A DNA stretch of 21,140 nt, taken from the NCBI GenBank assembly GCA_043808545.1, contig JAZDEU010000011.1, positions 1 to 21,140 on the forward strand, given 5' to 3'. The position numbers and the translations under genes are program-made. The number at the start of each line of letters is the position of its first letter. The stretch's first letter is position 1. The notes beneath the pieces are model-generated. The model had not been told where the DNA came from and made no database searches. It worked only from the letters and a program-made list of their open reading frames with translations. This DNA comes from JAZDEU01 sp043808545. Its GTDB lineage: Bacteria > Patescibacteriota > Patescibacteriia > JAZDEU01. Below, piece after piece: positions 14,308 through 21,064 of this stretch.

Positions 14308-16140
14308 TCAACCGTATTTCATTCCATAATTAAAATGAATATTGTGTGTAAATTCTTCCGTTTCATTCTCTTGTAGCAAAGAGCCGTAAAAAGAAAATTT
14401 GCATTGACCAGGATAAGAATAGGGAATTATGCGGGTCTGATATTCATTTACTTCATCGCCATAAAGAGTCAAATAATGATGAAAAAATTCATTTGCGCCT
14501 TTTCTTAAATAAATTATGTCATTCGGTTCAAAATATTTACCATCATAAAAATATGCTTCATTTCGTATCTCCTTACTGCTGGCATTTAATAATCTGCCTG
14601 CCGGAAAAGGAAATAGCTCGTCTTTTTCTAAAGAAAAAAGTTCAACGCCTCTGCCTGACCAAGATTTGTTAGTTAGAGGATCTTGAGAAAAAACATTCAA
14701 TTCACCAAAAGTTATTCCAGTTTTATATTTCTCGCTGAAATAGCTAAACTTTTCATTTTCAAATTTTCTTCCTTGGTCGGCATTAAATTTATAATTTGTT
14801 GTGAAAATAAAGTTTGAAAAATTCGCTCCGAAATTTGAATTAAGAGAAAAAAAATTTCTGTCAGATTGAGAAAAGTTAGTTAAAGAATACTCTGCGGCAA
14901 GAACAGGCATTTTTGTAAGTTTGCTATTTTCAAAGTTTGCGGAGTTTTTTAGATAATTCCTTAAAGCTGATTCGCATTTCTTTCCACTTTCTTTTTCTTC
15001 TTCCAGCTCCTCCATTATTTCAAACGCGAATTCTTGGTTTGTTGAATTAACATTTAGGACAAGTTCTCGCAAATTAAATTTTGCTTTGACGCCAAAAAGT
15101 TTGGAAATATCTTCTGGCGCAAGCCAATAACCGAGATATGAATTTACGGGAAATTCATCAGATGTTGAAAATGTCTCGCCTGTTTTTTTGTTAATATCTA
15201 ACTTATACCATTTTGCTTTGCCGAATGTTGCGCCTGTAATCAATCCGTTTTCTTCGTTAAAATAAAATTTCATTATTTTAGCGAATTCTCTTATATCAAT
15301 AAGGATGCTTGCATCATCAGATATTAAAACAGGAAAATTTTCGCACAATTTCTTGCTGTTAGCGCGTAAGAAAACAGAACCTTTTCCATAATCTATGGAA
15401 ATTATTTCATCAACTATAACGCGCGAATCGTCATACATTGAAATGTATTTGATTCTTATCTTCCTAAAATCTGCGGACGGCAGGTAAAGCAATCTCTTAG
15501 TTATTACTAAGAAATTAGGAATTTTTTGCAACAGTTTTTGTCCGCCTGCGCCATCTATTCCGTAAATTTCCATATTTCCATAAAGTATTCTTGAAAGGCC
15601 GCTGGTTTCAATAAGAATTTTCTTGTCTTTCTCATCGCCGCCAATGTCCGCGATTTTGGCTTTCATTTTAGACGTATCGTTAAAAAGAAAGATAGGAATT
15701 CCGCTTCCGATTATAGTTTCCACCTCGGCATGTATTCCATTCTGATTTACAGCCATTTTTGTTTTTACGCCGATCAGGGTTAAATGCAATCTCGCGTAAT
15801 GTTCGCCAATTATTTTATTCGGATCCACTAGAAAATTTATTGTTTGTTCCTGCCCTGGCGGTAAAGACATTATAACCCGCGGAGTAAAAGTGATTGCCTT
15901 GCAAAATTCTTTTTCTGAATCTGATGTGATAAAATTTCCTTCTGCATCCTTTGTTAGCGGGATGATTTCCAGTTTAAATGAAACTTTTTCATTTCCGTCA
16001 TTTGTCACCTTTATAGATGAGGAGAATTTTTTTCCCGTCCGAAAAAATTCTATTCTAGTCGGGTATATTTTTGCAAAACCGGCAAATGGAAATAATACAA
16101 ATGTAAAAAAAACAAGACAAACTGTAATATACCGTTTCAT
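14308..16140 (-). CDS. Fimbrial chaperone fused to the N-terminal part of an usher
   Basis: 610 codons ending in TGA. Residues 1-23 are a signal peptide. Residues 24-~255 look like a two-domain PapD-type chaperone: NDGNEKVSFKLEI in the first Ig strand pair, ITFTPRVIMSLPPGQEQTINF (the conserved P-x-x-L-x-PGQ region), and GSGIPIFLF opening domain 2. Residues ~258-370 resemble an usher N-terminal/plug-like domain. From ~410 on beta strands begin, with the usher marks GELNVF, SWSGRGVELFS and the YLRKGANEF...YGDEVNEY segment. Chaperone and usher are normally separate genes. AGAGAGGA before the ATG is a good ribosome binding site. The next frame position after the TGA continues the same barrel, so the intact gene would encode about 1011 residues. 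Confidence 0.72.
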   Translation of the reverse strand: MKRYITVCLVFFTFVLFPFAGFAKIYPTRIEFFRTGKKFSSSIKVTNDGNEKVSFKLEIIPLTKDAEGNFITSDSEKEFCKAITFTPRVIMSLPPGQEQTINFLVDPNKIIGEHYARLHLTLIGVKTKMAVNQNGIHAEVETIIGSGIPIFLFNDTSKMKAKIADIGGDEKDKKILIETSGLSRILYGNMEIYGIDGAGGQKLLQKIPNFLVITKRLLYLPSADFRKIRIKYISMYDDSRVIVDEIISIDYGKGSVFLRANSKKLCENFPVLISDDASILIDIREFAKIMKFYFNEENGLITGATFGKAKWYKLDINKKTGETFSTSDEFPVNSYLGYWLAPEDISKLFGVKAKFNLRELVLNVNSTNQEFAFEIMEELEEEKESGKKCESALRNYLKNSANFENSKLTKMPVLAAEYSLTNFSQSDRNFFSLNSNFGANFSNFIFTTNYKFNADQGRKFENEKFSYFSEKYKTGITFGELNVFSQDPLTNKSWSGRGVELFSLEKDELFPFPAGRLLNASSKEIRNEAYFYDGKYFEPNDIIYLRKGANEFFHHYLTLYGDEVNEYQTRIIPYSYPGQCKFSFYGSLLQENETEEFTHNIHFNYGMKYG

Positions 16141-16186
16141 TAAAATGTCCTCTCTGATAAAGCAGTAGTTTATGAAATAAAAGTAA

Positions 16187-16200
16187 GGGGGGGGGGGGGG
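16187..16200. repeat. Homopolymeric G tract (14 bases) upstream of the chaperone-usher gene
   Basis: Fourteen consecutive G on the plus strand (C in the usher sense), 47 bases before the usher ATG and downstream of the pilin terminator. Part of it joins a hairpin: gggggtaaag (16196-16205) with ctttaccccc (16229-16238). Such a tract is prone to slippage; length calls from sequencing are also unreliable here. Confidence 0.9.
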
Positions 16201-16283
16201 TAAAGCGCATAATAAATATTGCGATTTACTTTACCCCCATAAAAAATAAAAGGAAGGAAGCTAAGATATTAAATAAAGGGTTT

Positions 16284-16316
16284 AAAAAAAGTGGCGGATA
16301 CTACATAACAGTATCC
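16284..16316 (-). terminator. Terminator/attenuator between pilin and usher
   Basis: ggatact (16296-16302) and agtatcc (16310-16316) form a perfect 7-bp stem. On the minus strand it is followed by GCCAC and seven T (16290-16284). It lies 17 bases after the pilin stop. The five-base gap before the T-run suggests incomplete termination, which would give more pilin than usher mRNA. Confidence 0.65.
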
Positions 16317-16332
16317 AGTTAAATTACAAGAA

Positions 16333-16839
16333 TTAGTCGTACTCCGCAAAAACATAAGCGGAGCCAGTGTAAGTCCCAGCTGTGGTTCCATCCGGCACAT
16401 TAAGCGTGCCGCCTACTTCTACGCCTCCGTTACCAAATGAATCAAGGTGCGTGTTAAGCGGTTTTCCAGTAGCGGATAGGTTGCTGTTAATGTCATAAAT
16501 TGTCACACTCGAAAGTGTGAGAGTAGCTGTTCCATTCGACAAAGTTATTGTTGATGTCACATCCCCTCCAGTAGAGCCAGTAGAGGACGATGCCCAGAAA
16601 GCAACTGGCGCGTCCCGCACGCCGGCGCATAGGACTTTACCAGCTCCCATATCGCCCTCGCCTATGGCTCGCGTCATATTGGCGGTCATTTCGCCAAAAG
16701 CGACATCACTTACCTTGCTTAGGGCGAAACTGGAAACCACCTCAGTTGAAACATTGACTAGAGTATTACTCTGCGCCAATGCCAGCGAAGGCAAAACAAA
16801 TAAAAAAATAAGCGACAAAATCATTATAATTTTTTTCAT
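16333..16839 (-). CDS. DUF4402/spore-coat-U-like fimbrial subunit
   Basis: 168 residues from the ATG at 16839, chosen because AAGGAG lies at correct spacing and a clean signal peptide follows (cleavage about residue 22, LALA-QS); an in-frame ATG at 16947 would add 36 unrelated residues. The mature protein has the DUF4402 layout: an N-terminal strand ending VAFGEM, a central beta region, and the hallmark VEVGGTLNVP then GTYTGSAYVFAEYD at the C-terminus. Such proteins are pilins or fimbrial components assembled by chaperone-usher systems, and the chaperone-usher gene is next. Sampled stretches of the mature region are 53-58% GC whereas the signal-peptide region and neighbours are AT-rich, suggesting acquired DNA. 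It has one Cys, so no internal disulfide. Confidence 0.82.
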   Translation of the reverse strand: MKKIIMILSLIFLFVLPSLALAQSNTLVNVSTEVVSSFALSKVSDVAFGEMTANMTRAIGEGDMGAGKVLCAGVRDAPVAFWASSSTGSTGGDVTSTITLSNGTATLTLSSVTIYDINSNLSATGKPLNTHLDSFGNGGVEVGGTLNVPDGTTAGTYTGSAYVFAEYD

Positions 16840-16910
16840 AGAATTTCTCCTTATTTTATTCCTTATCTTGCTTCCCACCCTTTTAAAATTTTCTTGCTTC
16901 CCTTTCCAAA

Positions 16911-16925
16911 TTGTTAAAGAACAAT
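16911..16925 (-). promoter_or_regulatory. boxA-like motif in the pilin leader
   Basis: On the minus strand ATTGTTCTTTAACAA, continuing TTT, matches the rRNA-operon boxA TG(C/T)TCTTTAACAATTT at nearly every position. It also forms a small hairpin (attgtt/aacaat). It lies between the predicted promoter and the pilin start, where a NusB/S10-dependent antitermination site would act. Function is inferred from sequence likeness only. Confidence 0.4.
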
Positions 16926-16956
16926 AAAAAAAGAAATCCCTCCTCATTCTTTTATA

Positions 16957-16985
16957 AGTATATTGTTTATTTAAAAATAAAACAA
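16957..16985 (-). promoter_or_regulatory. Promoter of the fimbrial cassette
   Basis: On the minus strand TTGTTT (16985-16980), a 17-base spacer and TATACT (16962-16957). The predicted start near 16950 gives a leader of about 110 bases carrying the boxA-like motif and two copies of gggaagcaaga (16876-16866 and 16902-16892). This separates the cassette from the pseudopilin operon before it. Confidence 0.6.
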
Positions 16986-17064
16986 TCTTGACAAATTTAT
17001 CTGTTTTATGAAAAATTTGTGATTAGTGTAAATTAGTTTTAAATTCACGGTTATTCGTCTATTC

Positions 17065-18303
17065 TTAATATTCTTCTTCCCAATATTCAACTGTAATAAT
17101 TGGCGAAAATTCACTGCCGCCTAAAGTATCTATCACCGCTTTTTCATTAAAATTTATCGCTATTCCATTTACTAACATGGATGCCAAAACATCGCGAGCT
17201 ATTACACTTCCAATTATAGTAAAATTAGAGCAATAACGATTATTAAATTCTAAATTATTGCTCGCATAGACAATGCCATTGATGTTAACGCTATTTATGC
17301 ATTGATTAAAAGTAATGTTATTAGCGAATATGCCAGACGGATTTCCGTCAACATGTCCTATAGCAAGCGTAGCGCTGTTTGCAGGACATGACTCCCACCA
17401 ATGTCTATTATAACCAATATCAATTCTTCCATTTGTCGCTAAAACTCCGTTTACTGTTAAATTATGCCCGTTTTCTATTGAGATATTGCCGGTAACATAA
17501 ACTACTCCATCCAGAACCAAAGCAGGATTATCATCTAAAAGTTCTCTAAATTCAGGATTTGTATAATAATGTTCTGGTTCTTGCTCTTGCGCCATTGTTG
17601 CAAAATCAAAATTTATCCCCGGCATTGCTATTGAAGCAGGCGCGGGAGGATTCAAATTTTGCGCGTGTATTTCAGTAGCGCTTAAATCAGACCAAAGTAA
17701 TTCAAAAATATTATCAACCGCCTGCGCTTTGTCTTGCGCATCCACATCGCTGCCCAATGTTACAATTATGTCTTCATTAGCAAAAATACTCCCGCTATTA
17801 ATATCTATGTTAGAGCCCCATATTTCAATATTCTTGCCTGTAAATACAGCGTTATTATCTATCTCGCTTCCTCCCATAGCTTTAAAAACTTGCGTTTTAA
17901 TCACTCTTTGCGAAGTTTTATCATTTATAGAAAGTGTGCTTGTAGCGTAAACGGTCGCTTTTGCGAGATCATAATTTTCAACTAAGATGTCATATTGTCC
18001 ATTAGGAAATAATGCTGATCCTCCTGTGGCGCTCAGCGTCCCAGTTGGCTCTGTTTCAAAATTAGTTTGCCATTCTGGATCATTTTTTAATTTCCATATC
18101 GCGTATTCAACTCCTGATTCAGCTAAATAATATGCCTGTTGCGAGATAGAATAACTTGAGGAGATATTTTTTTCGCTGATAGTAAATGTCAAAAAATACA
18201 GTCCGATTGTTAGAAGAAGGGCGGTTATGAGGATCGTGGGAATTAGGATGAAACCGGAAGAAAGTTTATAAAGTTTGTAAAGTCGTAAAGTCTGTAAAGT
18301 CAT
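17065..18303 (-). CDS. PilX/GspK-like minor pseudopilin with a large beta-rich C-terminal domain
   Basis: 412 residues. SSG-FILIPTILITALLLTIGLYF is a class III-like prepilin segment with cleavage after Gly. Glu is missing at position +5 (Pro instead), as in GspK/PilX-type tip pseudopilins. QQAYYLAESGVEYAIWKL follows, a PilX N-terminal signature. The C-terminal ~270 residues are rich in short Asn/Gly/Ile/Val turns (VTGNISIENGHNLTVNGVLATNG), suggesting a beta-solenoid-like domain, and the protein ends with an aromatic, acidic strand (VEYWEEEY). The first 14 residues (MTLQTLRLYKLYKL) are encoded by an aaagtttgt tandem spacer, so the native leader may be shorter. It closes the GspF-H-I-J-K order and starts 12 bases after the J-like gene. 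Confidence 0.78.
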   Translation of the reverse strand: MTLQTLRLYKLYKLSSGFILIPTILITALLLTIGLYFLTFTISEKNISSSYSISQQAYYLAESGVEYAIWKLKNDPEWQTNFETEPTGTLSATGGSALFPNGQYDILVENYDLAKATVYATSTLSINDKTSQRVIKTQVFKAMGGSEIDNNAVFTGKNIEIWGSNIDINSGSIFANEDIIVTLGSDVDAQDKAQAVDNIFELLWSDLSATEIHAQNLNPPAPASIAMPGINFDFATMAQEQEPEHYYTNPEFRELLDDNPALVLDGVVYVTGNISIENGHNLTVNGVLATNGRIDIGYNRHWWESCPANSATLAIGHVDGNPSGIFANNITFNQCINSVNINGIVYASNNLEFNNRYCSNFTIIGSVIARDVLASMLVNGIAINFNEKAVIDTLGGSEFSPIITVEYWEEEY

Positions 18304-18317
18304 AAAGTCAAAAGTTT
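18260..18317. repeat. aaagt(t/c) tandem spacer extending into the gspK-like coding start
   Basis: About six degenerate 8-10-base units (aaagtttat, aaagtttgt, aaagtcgt, aaagtctgt, aaagtcat, aaagtca) cover the last bases of the gap and the first ~14 codons of the K-like gene. Confidence 0.7.
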
Positions 18318-18882
18318 ATAGGTTTCTCCCGCTTATTTTAGAATGATTATATATTCTTTCTCCATTTTTTAAAAAGACGGCTTCTACATCTATAACATTG
18401 CCTCCGCCATTATAAAATTTTAATGACTCTATATATTCAGCCACGATATTTTCCATAATATTTTCTTGCGGCGGATTGCCAAGTCCGTCAGTAGTATTCC
18501 ATATTACGCATGTTGCTGGATCTGAAAAATAATAGCATATTTCCTGTCTTTTTAAGTCACAGCCAGCCAAATAATATTTTATATATGAGATTTTTTCTGA
18601 AGTGTGTCCGTTTTGAAACATTATTTCCGAGCCAGCTCCTTCTAAGGCTTCAGAAAGCGTTGTAATTATTTTTGGGGTTTGCCGTATTTCACGGGTTAAC
18701 CTGTCAACAAAAACCCTTGAATTTTGATTAAGCTCATATTTAAAATAGCTTTTCCTAAAAGCTTGTTGGCTTAATATATAAGCGCTTATTACTAAACTAA
18801 AAATTAAAACAGTAATTCCTAATGTTATTATTAGCTCAGATAGCGTAAAACCCGATTCTGATTTTTTAAAATTTTTTAGCAT
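18316..18882 (-). CDS. PilW/GspJ-like minor pseudopilin
   Basis: 188 residues with the class III signal ESG-FTLSELIITLGITVLIFSLV: cleavage after Gly, N-methylated Phe, and Glu at +6 rather than the usual +5 (FTLSE gives Glu at +5 counting Phe as +1). The helix is followed by FRKSYFKYELNQNSRVFVDRLTREIRQ, the amphipathic extension and Arg-rich pattern of PilW/GspJ proteins, then a beta-rich globular domain with three Cys around 110-130. It lies third of four pseudopilin genes and presumably forms part of the tip complex that initiates pilus or pseudopilus assembly. The gap to the I-like gene is 40 bases of aattagaa spacer. Confidence 0.8.
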   Translation of the reverse strand: MLKNFKKSESGFTLSELIITLGITVLIFSLVISAYILSQQAFRKSYFKYELNQNSRVFVDRLTREIRQTPKIITTLSEALEGAGSEIMFQNGHTSEKISYIKYYLAGCDLKRQEICYYFSDPATCVIWNTTDGLGNPPQENIMENIVAEYIESLKFYNGGGNVIDVEAVFLKNGERIYNHSKISGRNL

Positions 18883-18922
18883 TTTATTAGAAATTGGAAA
18901 TTAGAAATTAGAAATTTTAATC

Positions 18923-19339
18923 TCATCTTTTGCTAATTAGTCTATTGAATTCAATGTTTTTTTCTCCGCCAGCGCTTGGCATCCAATAAACTGTTATTTT
19001 TATTTTTTTCATGCCTGTGTCTGAAACTGGAATTGGTTCAGATAAATTTCCATCAACATAAGATACCATAGTTTCTCTTGATAGTCCGTAAATATCGCCA
19101 AAAGAACCTGCAGATATTTTTTGTTTTGCTTCTATTTCGCCGGTACCTATTCCTTCATATCCCAGAGCGACTAGGCTTTCCATCTTTTCATTTGCCGCCA
19201 TAGCCGCGGCTGTAATTTCTTCTGATGATTTACTTATTTGAAGTCCGAAAGGAAACATTTTAGCAATCGTAAAAATTCCTATTGATAATAGGGCGATTGC
19301 GGCGATAACTTCAATTATGGAAAAACCTTTTTTGTTCAT
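18923..19339 (-). CDS. PilV/GspI-like minor pseudopilin
   Basis: 138 residues starting MNKKG-FSIIEVIAAIALLSIGIF, a textbook prepilin signal with Glu at +5 after the cleaved Gly. AAAMAANEKMESLVALGYEG follows, the typical PilV/GspI helix-to-domain region. The start is four bases after the H-like stop. It ends in TGA, followed two codons later by TAA. Predicted role: an inner-membrane-inserted minor pseudopilin of the tip complex with the H, J and K-like proteins. Confidence 0.82.
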   Translation of the reverse strand: MNKKGFSIIEVIAAIALLSIGIFTIAKMFPFGLQISKSSEEITAAAMAANEKMESLVALGYEGIGTGEIEAKQKISAGSFGDIYGLSRETMVSYVDGNLSEPIPVSDTGMKKIKITVYWMPSAGGEKNIEFNRLISKR

Positions 19340-19343
19340 TTTA

Positions 19344-19793
19344 TTATAACGAATAGTTTACATATCCGGACGGTTTTACTTCAATGACAGCTGTTTTATT
19401 GGTTGCGGTATTTAGCAGTAGTATAGTTCCTGTTTCTATTGCCGCGCCATAGTAATTGAAAGAAATTTTATCGCCGGTAAATCCGTTTATTTCGGAAAAG
19501 ATTATTTCAGACGGCAATCCCGTTTCCCTTATCACAGAGTTATCACTGGCTTTTACGATTTTATATTTTTGCTCTGCATCTATGATTTCTGCATCATAAT
19601 GCGTCTGCTCGGAAACTGTTAATTGCTGGGAATTTCTTATATATATTACTATATCTTTAGCGCTGTTTGCGAGCCGTATATTTGATATGGAATTTCTTAT
19701 ATAAGGGACGCTTATAGTTAAAAGTAAACCTAAAACTCCTATAACTATTAATAATTCCACTAGCAATGTTCCTTTTTCAGTTAATTTGCGCAT
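19344..19793 (-). CDS. GspH/FimT-like minor pseudopilin
   Basis: 149 residues with a class III prepilin signal MRKLTEKG-TLLVELLIVIGVLGLLLTISVPYI: cleavage after Gly, then Thr instead of the usual Phe or Met at +1, and Glu at +5. The rest has the GspH/FimT pattern of a helix (NIRLANSAKDIVIYIRNSQQ) followed by beta strands (KISFNYYGAAIETG, the FNYYG resembling the F-x-x-x-G segment of the family). First of the four pseudopilin genes downstream of gspF. Confidence 0.82.
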   Translation of the reverse strand: MRKLTEKGTLLVELLIVIGVLGLLLTISVPYIRNSISNIRLANSAKDIVIYIRNSQQLTVSEQTHYDAEIIDAEQKYKIVKASDNSVIRETGLPSEIIFSEINGFTGDKISFNYYGAAIETGTILLLNTATNKTAVIEVKPSGYVNYSL

Positions 19794-19799
19794 AAAGTC

Positions 19800-19865
19800 G
19801 TATCTTGTATTTAGTATAAAGTATTAAGCATTTTTTTAATCTGCTTAATACTAAATACAAGATAC
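19800..19865. repeat. Inverted spacer repeat between gspF and the gspH-like gene
   Basis: gtatcttgtatttagta (19800-19816) and its continuation ttaagca pair with tgcttaatactaaatacaagatac (19842-19865), apart from an extra ~7 bases in the left arm. The hairpin loop is T-rich. It is built from the same taaatac unit found between ftsA and ftsZ. Confidence 0.7.
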
Positions 19866-19878
19866 TATAATACTATCC

Positions 19879-20970
19879 CTAGAATTGCGTTGTTAAAGAA
19901 TACATCGGCATAATAATAGCAACAGCCATAAAACCAACGGCTAATCCTAATAGAAGCATTAGCACAGGTTCTATAATGGAAGGCAATGTTTCCATAATTC
20001 CTGTTACTTCTTCTTCATAAAAAATCGCGACTTCATCTAAAATATCATCTAAAGCTCCAGTTTCTTCTCCTACTGCTATCATTTGCAATACAACAGGAGG
20101 AAAAATTTCTTTATGGCTGTCCATAGCGCTTTTTATGGAAATTCCTTTTTTTATGTCATCAGCGACCTCTAAGAGTTCTGCGCGATATCGGGAATTTTTC
20201 ATAATAGAAGATGTTATCCGAAAACTATCCACGATAGGTATTTCTGTCTTTAGAAGAGAGCCGATCGTGCGCGCGAAAAGAGCTATGTTTATTTTTTTTA
20301 TAATAGGGGATATAATCGGCAATTTTAAAACTGCTATATCAAAAACATATTTTCCGCGTTTTGTTTTAAATATTTTTATAATAACAGCTAAAGAAATAAT
20401 AGTTGATACGCCCGTTATTATGCCGTGATTATTAATAGCGCTGCTTATTGCTATTAAAGTTTTTGTCGCTAAAGGAAGTTCCGCATTCATTTCTGAAAAA
20501 ACAGCGGTAATTTTTGGAACTACGACTATGATCATAAATATTCCGATTCCAAACATTGCCGCAACAACTATAATAGGATAAATCAGCGCGTTTCTTATTT
20601 TTGATACTAGATCATGGCTTTTCTTAAGCTGTATAAACAGCTGGTTCAATACCTCTTCCAGTTTTCCGCTTAGCTCGCCGGATTGTATCATATTTATAAA
20701 TAATTCTCCGAATATTTTTTCGTATTTTTTCAAAGCGCTACTGAGAGTTTCCCCTTTTTCTAAATCAGAATGGATATTCAAAAGTATTTCTGCGAATTTC
20801 CCATTGCTAGTTTGCAGAGAGAGCGTTTCCATCGCTTTTGAGATTGGAATTCCAGCCTTTACCATGACAGCCAGATGCTGGACAAAAAACATTTTGTCTG
20901 TTGCGGAGACACTTCTTAATTTATTAGCAAAGGCGTTAAATTGTGATAACAAAGTCTTTTTATCTTCCAT
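19879..20970 (-). CDS. pilC: Type IV pilus / type II secretion platform protein PilC/GspF
   Basis: 363 residues with two T2SSF-type domains (about 22-145 and 225-348). The first carries VMVKAGIPISKAMETLS, the second ARTIGSLLKTEIPIVDSF with matching Gly/Ile/Ser positions. GELSGKLEEVL and the duplicate GEETGALDDILDEVA are the paired E-x-x-G-x-L motifs of the family. Three hydrophobic helices are seen near 131-152, 178-198 and at the C-terminus (VLMLLLGLAVGFMAVAII). The protein is the inner-membrane platform that couples the assembly ATPase to pilin polymerisation. It is shorter than the usual ~400, having a reduced N-terminus. The ATPase genes probably lie upstream, outside the window. Confidence 0.93.
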   Translation of the reverse strand: MEDKKTLLSQFNAFANKLRSVSATDKMFFVQHLAVMVKAGIPISKAMETLSLQTSNGKFAEILLNIHSDLEKGETLSSALKKYEKIFGELFINMIQSGELSGKLEEVLNQLFIQLKKSHDLVSKIRNALIYPIIVVAAMFGIGIFMIIVVVPKITAVFSEMNAELPLATKTLIAISSAINNHGIITGVSTIISLAVIIKIFKTKRGKYVFDIAVLKLPIISPIIKKINIALFARTIGSLLKTEIPIVDSFRITSSIMKNSRYRAELLEVADDIKKGISIKSAMDSHKEIFPPVVLQMIAVGEETGALDDILDEVAIFYEEEVTGIMETLPSIIEPVLMLLLGLAVGFMAVAIIMPMYSLTTQF

Positions 20971-20999
20971 AGTAGTTTGAATATTTTATTAAAACAAAG

Positions 21000-21064
21000 C
21001 TCAAATCTCAAAAGCATGCCCTGAGCCTGCCGAATGGGTCAAAACTACAACTCAAATCTCAAAA
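21000..21064. repeat. GC-rich REP-like piece flanked by 14-bp direct repeats
   Basis: gccctgagcctgccgaatgg (starting 21018) is a GC-rich patch resembling a repeat (CCTGAGCCTGNCGAA) that I remember as widespread in bacteria. ctcaaatctcaaaa occurs on both sides (21000-21013 and 21051-21064). The remainder to the window end carries no supportable gene. Confidence 0.5.

Noticed and set aside
14308..14310. TGA as a sense codon (Gly, as in Gracilibacteria/Absconditabacteria)
   Set aside because: ybeY, pilM and gspI-like genes end in TGA, the ybeY readthrough would run into ftsA in the wrong frame, and all housekeeping genes lack internal TGA.
16502..16520. tcacact-ttcg-agtgtga hairpin in the pilin gene as a regulatory element
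   Set aside because: It lies within conserved-looking coding sequence and lacks the C(UUCG)G closing pair; likely incidental.
16517..16927. Plus-strand 136-codon frame opposite the pilin
   Set aside because: Shadow of the GC-rich pilin gene; composition and lack of motifs do not support a protein.
16333..16947. Longer pilin from the ATG at 16947
   Set aside because: Adds 36 residues before a clear signal peptide, whereas 16839 has an ideal ribosome binding site.
16988..17016. Plus-strand TTGACA as a promoter
   Set aside because: The -10 is poor (AAAAAT) and it would only transcribe antisense to the gspK-like gene.
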